This document shows, piece by piece, positions 18,084 to 27,184 of a stretch of DNA of 64,000 nucleotides (its first letter is position 1; each line of letters starts with the position of its first letter). The position numbers were made by a program, and so were the translations under genes. A model generated the notes under the pieces. The model was given only the letters and a program-made list of their open reading frames with translations. It did no database searches and was not told the DNA's origin. The DNA is from Stenotrophomonas maltophilia (lineage in GTDB: Bacteria; Pseudomonadota; Gammaproteobacteria; Xanthomonadales; Xanthomonadaceae): NCBI GenBank assembly GCA_900113425.1, contig FOZF01000001.1, forward strand, positions 1,032,358-1,096,357, read 5' to 3'.

Positions 18084-18290
18084 TCACTCGGCCGGCGTGA
18101 TGTTCGAAGCCTGGGCACCCTTCGGGCCCTGGGTCACGTCATAGGTGACACGCTGGCCTTCCTGCAGGCTGCGGAAGCCCTTGGAGTTGATGGCGGAGAA
18201 GTGCGCGAACACGTCGGCGCTGCCATCCTCCGGCGAGATGAAGCCAAATCCCTTGGCGTCGTTGAACCACTTGACGGTACCGTTCGGCAT
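18084..18290 (-). CDS. Cold-shock protein (CspA family)
   Basis: A 68-residue single OB-fold nucleic-acid chaperone. RNP1 is KGFGFI and RNP2 is VFAHF, with the starting pattern GTVKWFND of the family. It binds single-stranded RNA and melts structure, aiding transcription and translation at low temperature or in stationary phase. It has its own promoter in the 88-base gap after the purine phosphorylase gene and its own strong terminator, so it is a monocistronic unit. The ~53-base leader is short compared with E. coli cspA. Whether this copy is cold-induced cannot be told. Confidence 0.95.
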   Translation of the reverse strand: MPNGTVKWFNDAKGFGFISPEDGSADVFAHFSAINSKGFRSLQEGQRVTYDVTQGPKGAQASNITPAE

Positions 18291-18349
18291 GGTGATGCGA
18301 GACCTTATGCAATGAATGGGTGGTGTACGCTGAACCCGCGTACCGGCTG

Positions 18350-18378
18350 AGTATGCAAAGCTTGCTCGGCGAAGACAA
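18350..18378 (-). promoter_or_regulatory. Sigma-70 promoter for the cold-shock gene
   Basis: On the minus strand TTGTCT (18378-18373) and CATACT (18355-18350) are separated by exactly 17 bases, each matching consensus at 4 or more positions. Predicted start near 18343. Confidence 0.6.
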
Positions 18379-19125
18379 TCACCCCCGTGCCAATTCGCCG
18401 ATCAGTTCCGGAAGTCCATTGCTCGCCGCCTGCACATTGGCCAGCACTTCGGCCATCGTGATCTCCTCGCCATCACCACAGCCCGCGGCCCAGTTCGCCA
18501 CGATCGCCAGGCATGCGTAATCCAGTCCCAACTCCCGCGCCAGCGCGGCTTCGGGCATTCCGGTCATGCCCACCAGATCGCAGCCATCGCGCCGCATACG
18601 GGCGATTTCCGCGATGGTTTCCAGCCTCGGCCCCTGCGTCGCACCGTAGCAGCCACCGTCATGGACCGTGACACCCGTCACTTTGGCTGCGGCCAGAATC
18701 TTGCTCCGCAGCATCGGCGTGTACGGGTGGCCGAAGTCCATATGCAGCACCTCGGTACCCTCTTCTTCACAGATCGTGCTGATCCGGCCCCAGGTGTAGT
18801 CGATGATCTGGTCCGGGCAGGCCAGCACGCGCGGCCCGACCTGCTCGGTGATGCCCCCGACGGTGTTCAGCGCCAGCACGCGCTGGGCGCCGATCTGCTG
18901 CAGCGCAGCCAGATTGGCGCGGTAGTTGATCTTGTGCGGCGGCAGCGAGTGGCCCTCGCCATGGCGCGCAAGGAAGGCCACGCGGTTACCCAGCAGCGTG
19001 CCCACGCGCACCGGACCGGAGGGACGGCCGAAGCGGGTCTCGACCTCGTGGGTCTGCACATCGTCGAGCTTGGCCAGGTTGTAGACACCGGTACCGCCGA
19101 TCACGGCCAGGGCGATCTGTTGCAT
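18379..19125 (-). CDS. S-methyl-5'-thioinosine phosphorylase (MTAP/PNP family)
   Basis: A 248-residue purine nucleoside phosphorylase of the MTAP type. Phosphate and ribose contacts are seen in [31 protein letters not shown] and [15 protein letters not shown]. The MTGMPEA block, and the use of such enzymes by Pseudomonas and xanthomonads, point to methylthioinosine rather than methylthioadenosine; the exact substrate is inference. It recycles methylthio-ribose and hypoxanthine from polyamine and quorum-signal synthesis. The ATG at 19125 has GGAG 8 bases upstream and is preferred over a GTG three codons earlier. The next upstream gene, hpt, would reuse the released hypoxanthine. Confidence 0.85.
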   Translation of the reverse strand: MQQIALAVIGGTGVYNLAKLDDVQTHEVETRFGRPSGPVRVGTLLGNRVAFLARHGEGHSLPPHKINYRANLAALQQIGAQRVLALNTVGGITEQVGPRVLACPDQIIDYTWGRISTICEEEGTEVLHMDFGHPYTPMLRSKILAAAKVTGVTVHDGGCYGATQGPRLETIAEIARMRRDGCDLVGMTGMPEAALARELGLDYACLAIVANWAAGCGDGEEITMAEVLANVQAASNGLPELIGELARG

Positions 19126-19207
19126 CGAAAGCACTCCAGAGAAAGACGAACGCCGGCACCCGAGGATGCCGGCGGCGGCAAAGGACGGCCGCGGACGGCC
19201 GTGCCTG

Positions 19208-19762
19208 TTATTCCTTCATCGCGTAGATGGCCGGCACGCAGCGCAGGGTCTCGTTGACGTCCATGCCGAAACCGAACACGTAACGGTCGGGCAGTTCGAT
19301 GCCGGCATAGTCAGCCGTCACATCCGGCAGCCCGCGATCATGCTTCTTCACTGTCATCGCCGCGATGCGCACGTCGGTCGCGCCCTGTTCCAGGCACCAG
19401 GTGCGCACGCCCTGCAGGGTGTAACCCTCATCGAGGATGTCATCGACCAGCAGCACACGGCGGCCGAACAGCGCGGTGGCCGGCTTGTGCTTCCACACCA
19501 GGTCGCCGCCGGTGGTTTCACCGCGATAGCGGGTGGCGTGCAGGTAATCGAACTGCACGTCCTGGCCGCGCGCACCCAGCTCCAGCGCCAGCTGGCCGGC
19601 GAACGGCAGCGCACCGTGCATGATCGACAGGAACAGTGGCACCTCGCCCTTGTAATCGCGCGCGATGGCGTCGGCGATACCGGCGATGGCCTTGTCGATG
19701 GTGGGGCGGTCAACCAGCAGGTCGGCCTGGGCCAGGGCCTGGGAAATGGTGAGGTTCGGCAT
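19208..19762 (-). CDS. hpt: Hypoxanthine-guanine phosphoribosyltransferase
   Basis: A 184-residue type I phosphoribosyltransferase that joins hypoxanthine or guanine to PRPP. The PRPP loop VLLVDDILDEGYTL is intact, and VKKHDRG near residue 145 carries the lysine expected to contact the purine. Its ATG shares one base with the nagZ stop (TGATG), so the two are translationally coupled. With the methylthioinosine phosphorylase 82 bases downstream it forms a purine salvage pair. The gap between them holds two small GC hairpins without T tracts. Confidence 0.92.
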   Translation of the reverse strand: MPNLTISQALAQADLLVDRPTIDKAIAGIADAIARDYKGEVPLFLSIMHGALPFAGQLALELGARGQDVQFDYLHATRYRGETTGGDLVWKHKPATALFGRRVLLVDDILDEGYTLQGVRTWCLEQGATDVRIAAMTVKKHDRGLPDVTADYAGIELPDRYVFGFGMDVNETLRCVPAIYAMKE

Positions 19763-20769
19763 CAGACGGTTCTTCCAAGGGTTTCAAGCAGACGGGATTG
19801 AGTGTCGCCATGGCGGGCATCGGCCAGCAGGCCATCCCAGCCAAGCGCGCCGCGGCCGAGCAGGCCAAGCAGCGCAGCGGTATTGAGGGAGCGTCCCTGC
19901 ACCGCGTGCAGGGCTTCATCGACCAGCTCCGGATGGCAGACCAGCACGACGTCGCAGCCGGCATCCAGGTGCGCGTGCACGCGCGCCGCAACGCCACCGG
20001 CATGGTGCGAAGCGGCCATGCCGATGTCGTCGGAGAACACCACGCCGCGGAAGCCCAGCTCGCCACGCAGCACCTCCTGGATCCAGCGCGGCGAATAGCC
20101 GGCCGGTTCCGGCGCCACCTGCGGGTAGATCACGTGCGCCATCATCACGGCATCGGCACCGGCGGCAACACCAGCCCGGAACGGCACCAGGTCCTGCGCG
20201 CGCAGTTCGTCCAGCGTCCGCGGATCGACCGCGGTATCGACATGGGTGTCTTCCAGCACCGTGCCATGGCCGGGAAAATGCTTGAGGGTGGCCGCCATGC
20301 CGGCCGCGTGCATGCCGCGTACGTAGGCCGCGGTGAACGCAGCCACGACCTGCGGGTCTTCACTGAAAGCGCGGTTGCCGATCGCAAGGTTGCCGCGGCC
20401 CAGGTCGACCACCGGGGCAAAGCTCAGGTCCAGGCCACTGGCGCGCACTTCGCTGGCCATCAGCCAGGCGTGCTGCTCGGCCAACGCCAACGCGGCGCCC
20501 GGATCCTTCGCATAGCCGGCACCGATCTCCTGCAGCGGTGGCAGATCGCTGTAGCCCTTGCGGAAACGCTGCACGCGACCGCCTTCCTGGTCCACGCAGA
20601 TCAGCTGCGGTCGCGGCGCGGCCTCGCGGATCGCGGCGCTGAGCTCACTCACCTGCTGGCGGGAGGCGAAGTTGCGCGTGAACAGAACGACCCCGGCAAC
20701 GGCATCGTGCTGCAGCCAGTCGCGTTCCTGGGCGGTCAGTTCAGTGCCGGCAACGCCGATCAGCAGCAT
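19762..20769 (-). CDS. nagZ: Beta-N-acetylhexosaminidase NagZ
   Basis: A 335-residue glycoside hydrolase family 3 enzyme that removes GlcNAc from GlcNAc-anhydromuropeptides in peptidoglycan recycling in the cytoplasm. The family signature KHFPGHGTVLEDTHVD contains the mobile-loop Asp/His pair used as acid/base, and FSDDIGM supplies the nucleophile Asp. The ATG at 20769 has GGAG 7 bases upstream, better than the GTG or ATG options further up. In many gammaproteobacteria NagZ activity generates the signal for AmpR-controlled beta-lactamase, relevant if this is Stenotrophomonas (inference). Its stop overlaps the hpt start. Confidence 0.94.
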   Translation of the reverse strand: MLLIGVAGTELTAQERDWLQHDAVAGVVLFTRNFASRQQVSELSAAIREAAPRPQLICVDQEGGRVQRFRKGYSDLPPLQEIGAGYAKDPGAALALAEQHAWLMASEVRASGLDLSFAPVVDLGRGNLAIGNRAFSEDPQVVAAFTAAYVRGMHAAGMAATLKHFPGHGTVLEDTHVDTAVDPRTLDELRAQDLVPFRAGVAAGADAVMMAHVIYPQVAPEPAGYSPRWIQEVLRGELGFRGVVFSDDIGMAASHHAGGVAARVHAHLDAGCDVVLVCHPELVDEALHAVQGRSLNTAALLGLLGRGALGWDGLLADARHGDTQSRLLETLGRTV

Positions 20770-20871
20770 GGTCGTTCTCCACAACGGGCGCCCGCATGGC
20801 GCAGTGCCGCATTGTCGCAGAACCGGCCGTTGGACGCAGGTGGGGGGCGCCCATCGCGCCCCATCGAAGGG

Positions 20872-21564
20872 TCAGACCCTGCAGCCGTCCGCGCCGCAGG
20901 CGTCGTCGCCGCTGCGCCCGGTTGCCATGCCCTGCTCCGCCGCGATCTGCCGCAGCGCCTGGGCGAAGGCTTCCGGAGGCTGGGCGCCGGAGATCGCCCA
21001 GCGGCCGTCGATGACGAAGGTCGGCACCGAGGAAATACCCAGCGCACGGGCCTGGTCCAGTCCCGCTTCGACCTCGGACAGACCCCGTGAGGAGTCCAGC
21101 ATCTGGGCGATCTCTGCCGCATCCAGTCCGCCCGCCACGCCAGCCCGGGTCAGCACCTCTGTGTCAGCCAGATTCTGGCCGTGCTCGAAATGGGCGCGGA
21201 ACAGTGCCTCTCCGACCGCGTCCTGCACACCGTGCTGGCCGGCCAGCCACAGCAGCCGGTGCGCTGGCAGGGTGGTCACCCGCACCTGGCCCTGGCTGAA
21301 GTCCATGGGCAGGCCTTCGCCACGGGCCGTGGCCTGGGTCTGGCCAAGCATCTGCTCTGTGCGCTCGGCGCCGCCGAACTTGCGCGCATACGCCTCGCGC
21401 AGCGGCACCGGCGTGGTGCCCGCATCCGGGTCCAGCTGGAACGGCTGCCAATGGATGTCGAGTGCCGGGGCGTCGACCCCCAGCAACTGCACCCCCTGCT
21501 GGAAACGGTGCTTGCCGATCCAGCACCAAGGACAGACCACGTCGGAGTAGATGTCGATTCTCAT
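20872..21564 (-). CDS. DsbA family oxidoreductase (FrnE-like)
   Basis: A 230-residue cytosolic thioredoxin-fold protein. The CPWC active site at residues 11-14 (SDVVCPWCWIG) and the following helical insertion fit the FrnE/2-hydroxychromene isomerase-like branch of the DsbA superfamily. VPTFVIDGRWAISGAQ near residue 180 holds the cis-proline loop. No signal peptide is present, so it is not a periplasmic DsbA. The C-terminal tail has two extra Cys (DACGADGC), which could form a second redox or metal site. It lies between the CYTH gene and nagZ on the same strand. Confidence 0.88.
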   Translation of the reverse strand: MRIDIYSDVVCPWCWIGKHRFQQGVQLLGVDAPALDIHWQPFQLDPDAGTTPVPLREAYARKFGGAERTEQMLGQTQATARGEGLPMDFSQGQVRVTTLPAHRLLWLAGQHGVQDAVGEALFRAHFEHGQNLADTEVLTRAGVAGGLDAAEIAQMLDSSRGLSEVEAGLDQARALGISSVPTFVIDGRWAISGAQPPEAFAQALRQIAAEQGMATGRSGDDACGADGCRV

Positions 21565-21613
21565 CCCACCGACATGGGGCCCGGGCGCCCCGAAAAAAGG
21601 GGGAACGACCCTT

Positions 21614-22099
21614 TCACCAGCGTGAATAGGGATGACTGGCCAGTGCGACGTTGTAGTAGCGCGGGTCGTCGGTCACCTCCGCGCCGGCCCAGTCCGGCAG
21701 GACGATGGCCTGCCCGGCGCTGTCCAGCTCGACTTCGGCCACCACCAGGCCGGCGTTGTCGCCCAGGAACTCATCCACTTCCCAGGTCAGGCCGGCATGC
21801 TCGACCAGGTGGCGACGCTTGTCGATCAGTCCCCCCACGCACAGCGCCAGCAGCGCGCGCGCATCCTCCACCGGAATCGGGTAATCAAACTCCTGGCGGG
21901 TATGGCCGATCGTGCGCGACTTCAGGTTCAGCGCGGCGTGCTCACCTTCGATGCGCACCCGCACGGACGCGTTCTGGCGACCGCTGTCGAGCGCGCCCAG
22001 ATCGTTGATGTAGCCCTGCGCCATCGGAATCACCCGGTGTGCGGCCAAACGCCAGCCGTCGCTGCTGACGAGGAATTTGCGTTCGATCTCGATGCCCAT
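21614..22099 (-). CDS. CYTH domain protein (inorganic triphosphatase/adenylyl cyclase class IV fold)
   Basis: A 161-residue triphosphate tunnel metalloenzyme. The defining ExExK motif is IEIERKFLV at the N-terminus, and further acidic and basic strands follow (VRVRIEGEHAALNLK, TWEVDEFLGDNAGLVVAEVEL). Bacterial members of this length usually hydrolyse tripolyphosphate or bind nucleotide triphosphates; few are true cyclases. The start at 22099 puts the motif at residue 2-6; an ATG at 22123 is in frame and also possible. A perfect 13-bp inverted repeat covers both candidate starts. rlmD ends about 30 bases upstream. Confidence 0.85.
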   Translation of the reverse strand: MGIEIERKFLVSSDGWRLAAHRVIPMAQGYINDLGALDSGRQNASVRVRIEGEHAALNLKSRTIGHTRQEFDYPIPVEDARALLALCVGGLIDKRRHLVEHAGLTWEVDEFLGDNAGLVVAEVELDSAGQAIVLPDWAGAEVTDDPRYYNVALASHPYSRW

Positions 22100-22123
22100 C
22101 GCGCCATTATGCGCGATGGGCAT
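22092..22123 (-). promoter_or_regulatory. Hairpin covering the CYTH gene start
   Basis: ATGCCCATCGCGC (22092-22104) and GCGCGATGGGCAT (22111-22123) are perfect 13-bp inverted complements with a 6-base loop. Both candidate start codons lie in the stem, so the mRNA could hide its own start. Confidence 0.6.
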
Positions 22124-22132
22124 GACAGCGGG

Positions 22133-23467
22133 TCAGCGCTTTTCGAACACCGCGATGCTTTCCACGTGCGCGGTGTGCGGGAACATGTCCATGGCTCCGG
22201 CGCTGACCAGGGTGAAGCCCTGCTCGTTCACCAGGTAGCCCGCGTCCCGGGCCAGCGATCCGGGATGGCAGCTGACGTAGACGATGCGCTTGAACTGCTT
22301 CAACGGCAGCTGCTGCAGCACCTCGATCGCGCCCGAGCGCGGCGGGTCCAGCAACAGCTTGTCGAAGCCCTGGCGCATCCACGGTGTGGCGCGCTGGTCC
22401 TGGGTCAGGTCGGCGCTGTGGAACTGGGCGTTGCCCAGCCCGTTGCGCTCGGCGTTCTCACGTGCGCGGGCAACGAGGCCCGCGTCGCCTTCCACGCCGA
22501 CCACCTCGCGCACGCGGCGCGCCAGCGGCAGGGTGAAGTTGCCCAGCCCGCAGAACAGGTCCAGCACGCGCTCGTCCTCACCCGGCTCCAGCAGATCCAG
22601 GGTGTGAGCGATCATCTTCTCGTTGAGCTTGGCATTGACCTGGATGAAATCCAGTGGCCGGAATGCCAGTTCGACATCCCACGGCGCCAGCCGGAACGAC
22701 AGCGGCACGCCCTGCCCGTCCAGCGGATGGACGGTGTCCACGCCACCGGGTTGCAGGTAGATGGCAAATCCGTGCTGCTGGCCGAAGCCGGCCCATGCGG
22801 CGCGGTCAGCATCACTGAGCGGCTGCAGATGGCGCACGGTCAGCGCGATGGCCTGGTCACCGCCGATGAACTCGATCTGCGGGATGTCGCGCTTGCCGTC
22901 AAGCGACTCGATGAAGGTCGACAGCGCCTGCACCCTGGTGCCCACTTCGGGGATCACGGTCAGGCACTGGCTGAGATCGGCGACGAAGCGTGGATCCTGT
23001 TCACGGAAGCCGACCAGGGTCTTGTCCTTCTTCTCGACGCGGCGCACCGAGAAACGCCCCTTGCGACGGTAACCCCAGCTGTCGCCGACCAGCGGCGGCA
23101 GCACGCGGCCCGGTTTCACGTGACCGATGCGTTCCAGGTTGTCCATCAGCACGCGCTGTTTGGCAACGATCTGCTGGTCTTCATCCAGGTGCTGCAGCAC
23201 GCAGCCGGCGCAGGTGCCGAAATGCGGGCACTTCGGCGTCACCCGCTGTGGCGAGGCCTGCAGCACTTCCACGGTACGCGCTTCGTCGAAATGGCGGCTG
23301 CGGGCGGTCTGTTCAGCCATGACCACCTCGCCCGGCAGAGCGCCGCTGATGAAGGTGACCTTGCCGCCTTCGCCTTCACGGCGGGCGACGCCGCGACCAT
23401 CATGGCTGAGGTCGAGGATCTCGGTCTGGAACGGGGTACGGTCGATGCGGGAGCGGGATCGGGCCAC
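22133..23467 (-). CDS. rlmD: 23S rRNA (uracil(1939)-C(5))-methyltransferase RlmD
   Basis: A 444-residue SAM-dependent RNA methyltransferase making m5U1939 in 23S rRNA. It opens with a TRAM domain, followed by the iron-sulfur cluster cysteines CPHFGTCAGC plus an upstream Cys. The SAM-binding region is LDLFCGLGNFTLPLA, and the catalytic Cys and its context are YVSCHPGSLARD, with the terminal Glu-containing segment at the end. Length is typical. It is the first gene of a same-strand series leading to the CYTH gene and the DsbA-like gene. Confidence 0.95.
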   Translation of the reverse strand: MARSRSRIDRTPFQTEILDLSHDGRGVARREGEGGKVTFISGALPGEVVMAEQTARSRHFDEARTVEVLQASPQRVTPKCPHFGTCAGCVLQHLDEDQQIVAKQRVLMDNLERIGHVKPGRVLPPLVGDSWGYRRKGRFSVRRVEKKDKTLVGFREQDPRFVADLSQCLTVIPEVGTRVQALSTFIESLDGKRDIPQIEFIGGDQAIALTVRHLQPLSDADRAAWAGFGQQHGFAIYLQPGGVDTVHPLDGQGVPLSFRLAPWDVELAFRPLDFIQVNAKLNEKMIAHTLDLLEPGEDERVLDLFCGLGNFTLPLARRVREVVGVEGDAGLVARARENAERNGLGNAQFHSADLTQDQRATPWMRQGFDKLLLDPPRSGAIEVLQQLPLKQFKRIVYVSCHPGSLARDAGYLVNEQGFTLVSAGAMDMFPHTAHVESIAVFEKR

Positions 23468-23596
23468 GTGGCAACAGGCTGCGGGCGAAAATGGGCGCGT
23501 ATTGTCGCAGATCCTGACCGGCGGGGCCTGCCGCCGCTTGCGCCAGCCGCCGCCGTGCTTGATGATGTCAACCAGCTGACATGGAGGCAGCCCCTG

Positions 23597-24325
23597 ATGC
23601 AGATGACCCCGCGGGCCGGTCGGCCCCGCTTCCTGCTAGTCGAGGACGACATCATCAGCCGCGGGTTTTTCAAGGCCGCGCTGGAAACCCTGCCGGCGGA
23701 CGTCGATACCGCGGACTCCCTTGCCAGTGCCCTGGCAAGCGCCGAGCCCGGGGCCCACGACCTGTGGCTGATCGACGTCAACCTGCCTGACGGCAATGGC
23801 GCGCAGCTGCTGCGCGAACTGCGCCGTTCGCATCCGGACACGCCTGCCCTGGCGCATACCGCCGACGGTGACACGTCCATTCATGCGCGCCTGCGTGAGG
23901 CCGGTTTCAGCGACACCCTGGTCAAGCCGCTCGGCCGCGACCAGTTGCTGAAGGCGGTCCGCCGTGCCCTGGTCAACTCGCCGGCCGGCATCGCCGTCGC
24001 TCCGGCCCCCGCTGCGGTCGAGCTGAACGGGCAGGACTGGGACGAGACCGCCGCTCTGGCCGCTCTCAATGGCCAGCGCAACCACCTGATCGCCCTGCGC
24101 GAGCTGTTCCTCGCGGAACTGCCGGGCGTCCGCGATGCGGTGGAGCAGGCCGTGGACCAGCATGACGAACGGCAGCTGCGCAGCCAGCTGCACCGGCTGC
24201 AGGCAAGCTGCGGCTTCGTCGGTGCCGCACGGCTGGGCCGCGCGGTGCGCCAGCTGCACCACATGCCGGAGTCGGACCTGGCCCAAGCCGGCTTCCGCGC
24301 TGCGGTGGCGGCACTGCTGCACTGA
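23597..24325 (+). CDS. Response regulator receiver protein with C-terminal Hpt domain
   Basis: A 242-residue protein with a receiver domain (residues 10-125) and an Hpt domain (about 150-240). Receiver features are the acidic pair Asp17/Asp18, phospho-acceptor Asp60 in LIDVNLPDGNG, Thr88 and Lys110 in LVKPLG. The Hpt histidine is probably His199 in SQLHRLQASCGFVGA. There is no kinase or DNA-binding domain, so it is a phosphorelay intermediate whose partner kinase is not adjacent. The ATG at 23597 has GGAGG 9 bases upstream. A much longer open frame in the same register upstream is antisense to rlmD and is rejected. Confidence 0.85.
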   Translation: MQMTPRAGRPRFLLVEDDIISRGFFKAALETLPADVDTADSLASALASAEPGAHDLWLIDVNLPDGNGAQLLRELRRSHPDTPALAHTADGDTSIHARLREAGFSDTLVKPLGRDQLLKAVRRALVNSPAGIAVAPAPAAVELNGQDWDETAALAALNGQRNHLIALRELFLAELPGVRDAVEQAVDQHDERQLRSQLHRLQASCGFVGAARLGRAVRQLHHMPESDLAQAGFRAAVAALLH

Positions 24326-24376
24326 GGGTTTCCCGGCACGGGTCCGCCCTGCCCCGTCGGATATCGAAATCAATCC

Positions 24377-24417
24377 GGGGTCAGATCCCTTCCCCTGCGG
24401 AAAACGGCTCTGACCCC
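24377..24417. repeat. GGGGTCAGA inverted repeat
   Basis: GGGGTCAGA (24377-24385) and TCTGACCCC (24409-24417) flank a 23-base spacer between the converging receiver-Hpt and recO genes. No T tract, so its role is unclear. Confidence 0.5.
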
Positions 24418-24433
24418 ATCGGCCCGCAATCCC

Positions 24434-25153
24434 CTACCGCCGGGGGGCCAACTGCTCCAGCAGCTCCCAGGACTTCAGCCCCCGTGGCCCCAGGTGGTGC
24501 GCCAGCACCCGCCGCATGGGCAGCCGCAGGCTCGCAAGATCGGCAGGCGCTGGCTCCTCGTCGGCCGCCAGCGCCAACAGCGCCGAACCGGTGGCCGCCG
24601 CACTGCGCTCTCCACCGCGCTCGCTGAGCAGCCGTTGCGGCCCTTCCTGCGGATCCAGCGCATAACGCGCTGCCGGATCGATCGGCTGACCATCGCTGGC
24701 GCTTTCCAGATCGAAACCCAGCCCCAGTGCGGCAAGCAGCTCGCGCTCGAAGCGGCGCAGCGTCCAGGCCAGTCCGGCGCCCACCGCCAGCCGCGCGCGT
24801 GCCTCGCCATAGGCCAGATACAACTCTGGCAACGGATCCTGGCGTGGCGCCAGCCGCAGCGTCAGTTCACTCAGGTAGAAGCCGGCCAGCATGGCCTGGC
24901 CGACCAGCCGCGGCGCCGCATCCAGCGCTTCGGCTGCACGCAGCTGCGCCAGTTCGCCGCGCTGCTGTGCGCTGAAGCGGATCCACTGCAGCGGCTGCAG
25001 GGCCGCGCGCAATACCTGGCCCTTGGCCGTGGACACGCCGCGCGCAAGCAGGCCGATCCGGCCATGCTCCGCGCTCAGCACCTCCACCAGCAGGCTGGTT
25101 TCGCGATAGGCCCGTGCATGCAGCACGAACCCCGTGTCGTCCTCGATGATCAC
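24434..25153 (-). CDS. recO: DNA repair protein RecO
   Basis: A 239-residue recombination mediator that, with RecF and RecR, loads RecA onto SSB-coated gaps and anneals strands. The N-terminal OB-fold ([20 protein letters not shown] and [10 protein letters not shown]) is clear; the helical C-terminal part lacks obvious zinc cysteines, as in many proteobacterial RecO. It begins with GTG at 25153, 18 bases after era, and is the last gene of the rnc-era-recO cluster; no pdxJ follows. Confidence 0.92.
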   Translation of the reverse strand: MIIEDDTGFVLHARAYRETSLLVEVLSAEHGRIGLLARGVSTAKGQVLRAALQPLQWIRFSAQQRGELAQLRAAEALDAAPRLVGQAMLAGFYLSELTLRLAPRQDPLPELYLAYGEARARLAVGAGLAWTLRRFERELLAALGLGFDLESASDGQPIDPAARYALDPQEGPQRLLSERGGERSAAATGSALLALAADEEPAPADLASLRLPMRRVLAHHLGPRGLKSWELLEQLAPRR

Positions 25154-25171
25154 CGAAGCGATCGCCGTGGC

Positions 25172-26068
25172 TTACTCGTAACCGAAGGCCTTCAGCGCGG
25201 CCTCGTCGTCGGACCAGCCTTCACGTACGCGCACCCAGGTTTCCAGGAACACCTTGGCACCGAACAGACGCTCCATCTGCAGGCGCGACTTGGCCCCGAT
25301 CTCCTTCAGGCGCGCGCCCCCCTTGCCGATCACGATGGCTTTCTGGCCTTCCCGCTCGACCCAGATCACCGCGCCGATGCGCAGAAGATTGCCATCCTCG
25401 GTGAAGCGCTCGATCTCCACGGTGGTGGCATAGGGCAGCTCCTCGCCAAGCTGGCGCATCAGCTGCTCGCGTACCAGTTCACCGGCAAGGAAACGCTGGC
25501 TGCGGTCGGTGATCTCGTCCTCGCCGAACATCGGCGGAGCTTCCGGCAGCAGCTCCAGCACGTCACGCACCAGGGCGTCCAGGCCGTTGCGCTTCTGCGC
25601 CGAGATCGGATGCACGGCGGCGAAATCACGGCCGGCGGTCACCTCCTGCAGGAACGGCAACAGCGCGCCCTTGTCCTTCAGGCGATCGATCTTGTTGACC
25701 ACCAGCACCACCGGGATGCCGGCATCGCGCAGCACGTTGAAGGCCAGGCTGTCTTCGTCATCCCAGCGCCCGGCCTCGATCACCAGCAGGCCGGCATCCA
25801 CGCCTTCCAGCGAGCCGCGTGCGGCGCGGTTCATCACCCGGTTCATCGCCCGCTTCTGCACCTTGTGCAGGCCCGGGGTATCGACCAGCACCAGCTGGCC
25901 TTCCGGATAGGTGGCGATACCGAGCAGACGGTGGCGGGTGGTCTGCGGCCGGTTGGAGACGATGCTGACCTTGGCCCCGACCAGGGCATTGGTCAGGGTC
26001 GACTTGCCGACGTTCGGGCGGCCGATGACGGCCACGCTGCCGCAATGATGGGAAGTTTGTTCGCTCAC
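25172..26068 (-). CDS. era: GTPase Era
   Basis: A 298-residue essential GTPase that binds the 3-prime end of 16S rRNA and helps 30S maturation. G1 is [10 protein letters not shown]2 lies in PQTTRHR, G3 is DTPG and G4 is NKID. The C-terminal KH domain has [13 protein letters not shown]. The start is a GTG overlapping the rnc stop by 4 bases (GTGA), implying translational coupling with RNase III. Confidence 0.96.
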   Translation of the reverse strand: MSEQTSHHCGSVAVIGRPNVGKSTLTNALVGAKVSIVSNRPQTTRHRLLGIATYPEGQLVLVDTPGLHKVQKRAMNRVMNRAARGSLEGVDAGLLVIEAGRWDDEDSLAFNVLRDAGIPVVLVVNKIDRLKDKGALLPFLQEVTAGRDFAAVHPISAQKRNGLDALVRDVLELLPEAPPMFGEDEITDRSQRFLAGELVREQLMRQLGEELPYATTVEIERFTEDGNLLRIGAVIWVEREGQKAIVIGKGGARLKEIGAKSRLQMERLFGAKVFLETWVRVREGWSDDEAALKAFGYE

Positions 26069-26745
26069 TTGGAATCCAGTTGTTCTAGGACGGCTGCAGC
26101 CGCCTGTTGTTCGGCAAGCCGCCGCGAGGCGCCTTCGCCCTCGGTGCTGGCGGCCGGGTCGGCCACATTGCAGCGTACCCGGAAATGTTTGGCGTGGTCG
26201 TCACCGGATTCTGACACCAGTTCGTACTGGGGCAACGCCTTCTGCCGGGCCTGCAGCCATTCCTGCAGGCGGGTCTTGGGGTCCTTCTCGGGGCGGCCGG
26301 TGGCCGGCAGCGCCTCCATCGAGGCCGTGAACCAGGGCAGCACCGTCTCCCGGCACGCTTCAAAACCGGCGTCCAGGTAGATCGCGGCCACCACCGCTTC
26401 CAGTGCATCGGCCAGGATCGAGTCGCGGCGGTGACCGCCCGACTTCATCTCGCCCGCGCCCAGGATCAGCCGTTCGCCCAGCTGCAGGGTGCGGGCGATC
26501 ACTGCCAGCGCCCCTTCGCGCACCAGCTCGGCACGGGCGCGGGTCAGTGCGCCCTCGTCGGCCTTGGGCCAGCGCTGGTACAGCGCCTCGGCGACCATCA
26601 TGTTGACGATGCTGTCGCCGAGGAATTCCAGGCGCTCGTTATGCGGCACGCCGGCACTGCGATGGGTCAGCGCCTGCTTGAGCAGCGCCGGGTCGCGGAA
26701 GGCATGGCCGATCAGGTCGCCACGTTGGATGAATTTACTGGCCAC
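26065..26745 (-). CDS. rnc: Ribonuclease III
   Basis: A 226-residue double-strand-specific RNase. The signature [13 protein letters not shown] carries the metal-binding Glu and Asp of the catalytic domain, and a second acidic cluster ([13 protein letters not shown]) completes it. A double-stranded RNA-binding domain occupies the last ~70 residues ([14 protein letters not shown] onward). The start is GTG at 26745, 11 bases inside the preceding DUF4845 gene. It processes rRNA precursors and regulates mRNAs. Confidence 0.96.
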   Translation of the reverse strand: MASKFIQRGDLIGHAFRDPALLKQALTHRSAGVPHNERLEFLGDSIVNMMVAEALYQRWPKADEGALTRARAELVREGALAVIARTLQLGERLILGAGEMKSGGHRRDSILADALEAVVAAIYLDAGFEACRETVLPWFTASMEALPATGRPEKDPKTRLQEWLQARQKALPQYELVSESGDDHAKHFRVRCNVADPAASTEGEGASRRLAEQQAAAAVLEQLDSK

Positions 26746-27118
26746 CGCTTCGGGTCAGGTCCTGGGAAGAATCGAATTTGCCAACCACATCGAGGTTGCC
26801 GATCAACGGGCGACGCACTTCGTAGTTGACCTTGAGGGTCCAGCCATTGTCGCGACGATCGAACTTGACGTTGCCCGGCTTCACGTTGTCCGAGTAGTTG
26901 ATGTACAGCCGCTTGAAGAACAGATCCTGGATCCGTGCCGGCTCCATGCTGGCCACGCCCGGCTGGCTGGCCAGGCTCTTCATCGCCGAGCGTACCGCGT
27001 AATACTCCTGGTACATCGGGAACAGCTTCATGCCGATGTAGATGAAGAAACCGACCACGACCAGAACCACCAGGAACGAGGTCAGGGTGATGCCGCGCTG
27101 CGTGTTCATCGTCTTCAT
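26735..27118 (-). CDS. DUF4845 single-pass membrane protein
   Basis: A 127-residue protein with one N-terminal membrane segment ([21 protein letters not shown]) after a short MKTMNTQRG start, and a soluble part of about 90 residues. The opening resembles a type IV pilin-like N-terminus, but the glutamate and cleavage pattern are lacking. The DUF4845 family sits between lepB and rnc in many beta- and gammaproteobacteria, which matches here. Function unknown. The stop overlaps the rnc start by 11 bases. Confidence 0.85.
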   Translation of the reverse strand: MKTMNTQRGITLTSFLVVLVVVGFFIYIGMKLFPMYQEYYAVRSAMKSLASQPGVASMEPARIQDLFFKRLYINYSDNVKPGNVKFDRRDNGWTLKVNYEVRRPLIGNLDVVGKFDSSQDLTRSGGQ

Positions 27119-27154
27119 TGCGTTCTCCCCAGATACGCGTTGGATGTGAAAATA

Positions 27155-27184
27155 CTCAGTTGATGCCCGCTCAGTTGATGCCCG
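27155..27184. repeat. 15-bp tandem duplication over the lepB stop codon
   Basis: CTCAGTTGATGCCCG occurs twice, back to back (27155-27169 and 27170-27184). Read on the lepB strand, the last codons and TGA are repeated in frame after the true stop at 27171-27173. Confidence 0.9.

Noticed and set aside
17213-18118. 301-codon minus frame through the long palindrome
   Set aside because: Its N-terminal half is translated palindrome (repeating GGPP-type residues) and its rest is an alternate frame of the monooxygenase.
21632-23596. Upstream extension of the receiver-Hpt frame, and its shadows opposite rlmD
   Set aside because: It runs antisense to rlmD and the CYTH gene; the real start at 23597 has GGAGG and opens directly into the receiver domain.
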